From CADCWN01 sp039810045 (GTDB lineage: Bacteria; Chloroflexota; Chloroflexia; Thermomicrobiales; CADCWN01), in the NCBI GenBank assembly GCA_039810045.1, contig JBDHWF010000184.1, positions 1 through 6,411 on the forward strand: DNA of 6,411 bases. The letters are read 5' to 3'. The position numbers were made by a program, and so were the translations under genes. The notes below the pieces were generated by a model. The model was not told where the DNA came from. It saw nothing but the letters and a program-made list of their open reading frames with translations, and ran no database searches. Of this stretch, positions 6,097 to 6,411 are shown in pieces; position 1 is the stretch's first letter, and the number at the start of each line of letters is the position of its first letter.

Positions 6097-6302
6097 CGTG
6101 TACTCCACTGGTTGATCGCGTCTGAGAGATGATACCCTGCTCTGGAAACTCTACTGGATTGACTGGTATTCAGCTAGAGGTGTGGTAGCTCCAGCCGTGT
6201 ATATTTGTGCGGCGTTGATTGTTCAATACCGCTGCCTGTCGAATGTTGCTCCTTTATACTATTGGGTAGGTCACAACGAGATGGAGGAGGTAAGAGGTGA
6301 TT
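6097..6302. promoter_or_regulatory. Divergent intergenic region between recombinase and methyltransferase
   Basis: About 200 nt without a credible gene. It must hold the start signals for two divergent genes. Towards the recombinase, only a weak -10 (TATCAT on the minus strand, about 6135-6130) was seen, with no good -35. A near-repeat, TCCACTGGTTGA (6104-6115) and TCTACTGGATTGA (6150-6162), lies just before the recombinase and could be a protein binding site. The palindromic TTGATTGTTCAA lies at 6215-6226. A short open frame across 6182-6367 is not supported by an SD and conflicts with the methyltransferase. Confidence 0.4.
6255..6260 (+). promoter_or_regulatory. Candidate -10 box for the methyltransferase gene
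   Basis: TATACT at 6255-6260 is identical to the -10 of the tRNA-Asn promoter and lies 42 nt before the ATG at 6303, giving a leader of about 36 nt. There is no clear -35 at 16-18 nt and no TGn extension, so an activator may be needed or the site may be spurious. Confidence 0.35.
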
Positions 6303-6411
6303 ATGCAGACGGCTCAGCCCCCATCCGACAACGGGGAGAATATCTACCTGATGGGATATTCTGCTGAGGAATATGCGCGACTGATGCGTCAGGCGCAGTT
6401 ATTCAATGGGG
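6303..6411 (+). CDS. Probable SAM-dependent methyltransferase, N-terminal 36 codons (3' end outside window)
   Basis: Only the first 36 residues are visible, so the SAM-binding motif I is not included. The stretch YLMGYSAEEYARLMRQAQLF is a familiar N-terminus of class I SAM-dependent methyltransferases, placed just before the Rossmann motif. The target molecule cannot be deduced. ATG 6303 was taken as the start; an in-frame GTG at 6297 is an alternative. Two SD-like stretches stand ahead, GGAGGAGG (6283-6290), ideal for GTG 6297, and AGAGGTGA (6293-6300), close to ATG 6303. It is divergent from the recombinase gene. Confidence 0.72.
   Translation, partial: MQTAQPPSDNGENIYLMGYSAEEYARLMRQAQLFNG

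Noticed and set aside
6182..6367. Plus-strand open frame of 61 codons before the methyltransferase
   Set aside because: It starts with GTG without SD, overlaps the methyltransferase start in another frame, and shows no recognisable protein pattern.

Overview
The window looks like a bacterial chromosome of moderate-to-high GC, roughly 55% in sampled protein-coding lines. It carries housekeeping genes, an encoded-CCA tRNA, and strong Shine-Dalgarno sites. The protein types and the high density of GATC resemble filamentous Chloroflexota (Chloroflexus/Roseiflexus-like). That assignment is an inference from general familiarity and was not tested by a search.

Layout. (1) Positions 1-654, plus strand: the 3' part of a six-helix membrane protein that begins before the window. 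(2) Positions 672-1919, minus strand: a tRNA-Asn(GTT) with a very good sigma-70 promoter, followed after 48 nt by a fold-type I PLP aminotransferase. No terminator lies between them, so they may share a transcript. (3) Positions 2021-4465, plus strand, divergent from the tRNA: a likely operon of a fumarylacetoacetate-hydrolase (FAH)-fold protein, methionyl-tRNA formyltransferase (fmt) and endonuclease V (nfi). The fmt and nfi genes overlap by 14 nt. (4) Positions 4466-5024: a short leader with two hairpins and a possible 10-codon ORF, then a small DUF1772-type membrane protein. (5) Positions 5041-6096, minus strand: a tyrosine recombinase that is clearly richer in GC than the rest, convergent with the DUF1772 gene. 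(6) Positions 6097-6302: the divergent control region, then the first 36 codons of a probable SAM-dependent methyltransferase, cut by the window end.

Function. fmt (initiator tRNA formylation) and nfi (repair of deaminated DNA) are intact, with all expected catalytic residues. The gene before them has kept the FAH fold signature but appears to have lost two of the three acidic metal ligands and other active-site motifs, so it may be a pseudoenzyme or have a changed chemistry. The recombinase has all its catalytic residues, but no attachment site or cargo was recognised around it.

No complete undescribed system was found. The points most worth following are the degenerate FAH-fold protein at the head of the fmt operon, the hairpin with micro-ORF before the DUF1772 gene, the solitary GC-rich recombinase, and the marked excess of GATC. 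No canonical Rho-independent terminator, CRISPR array or insertion sequence was seen.
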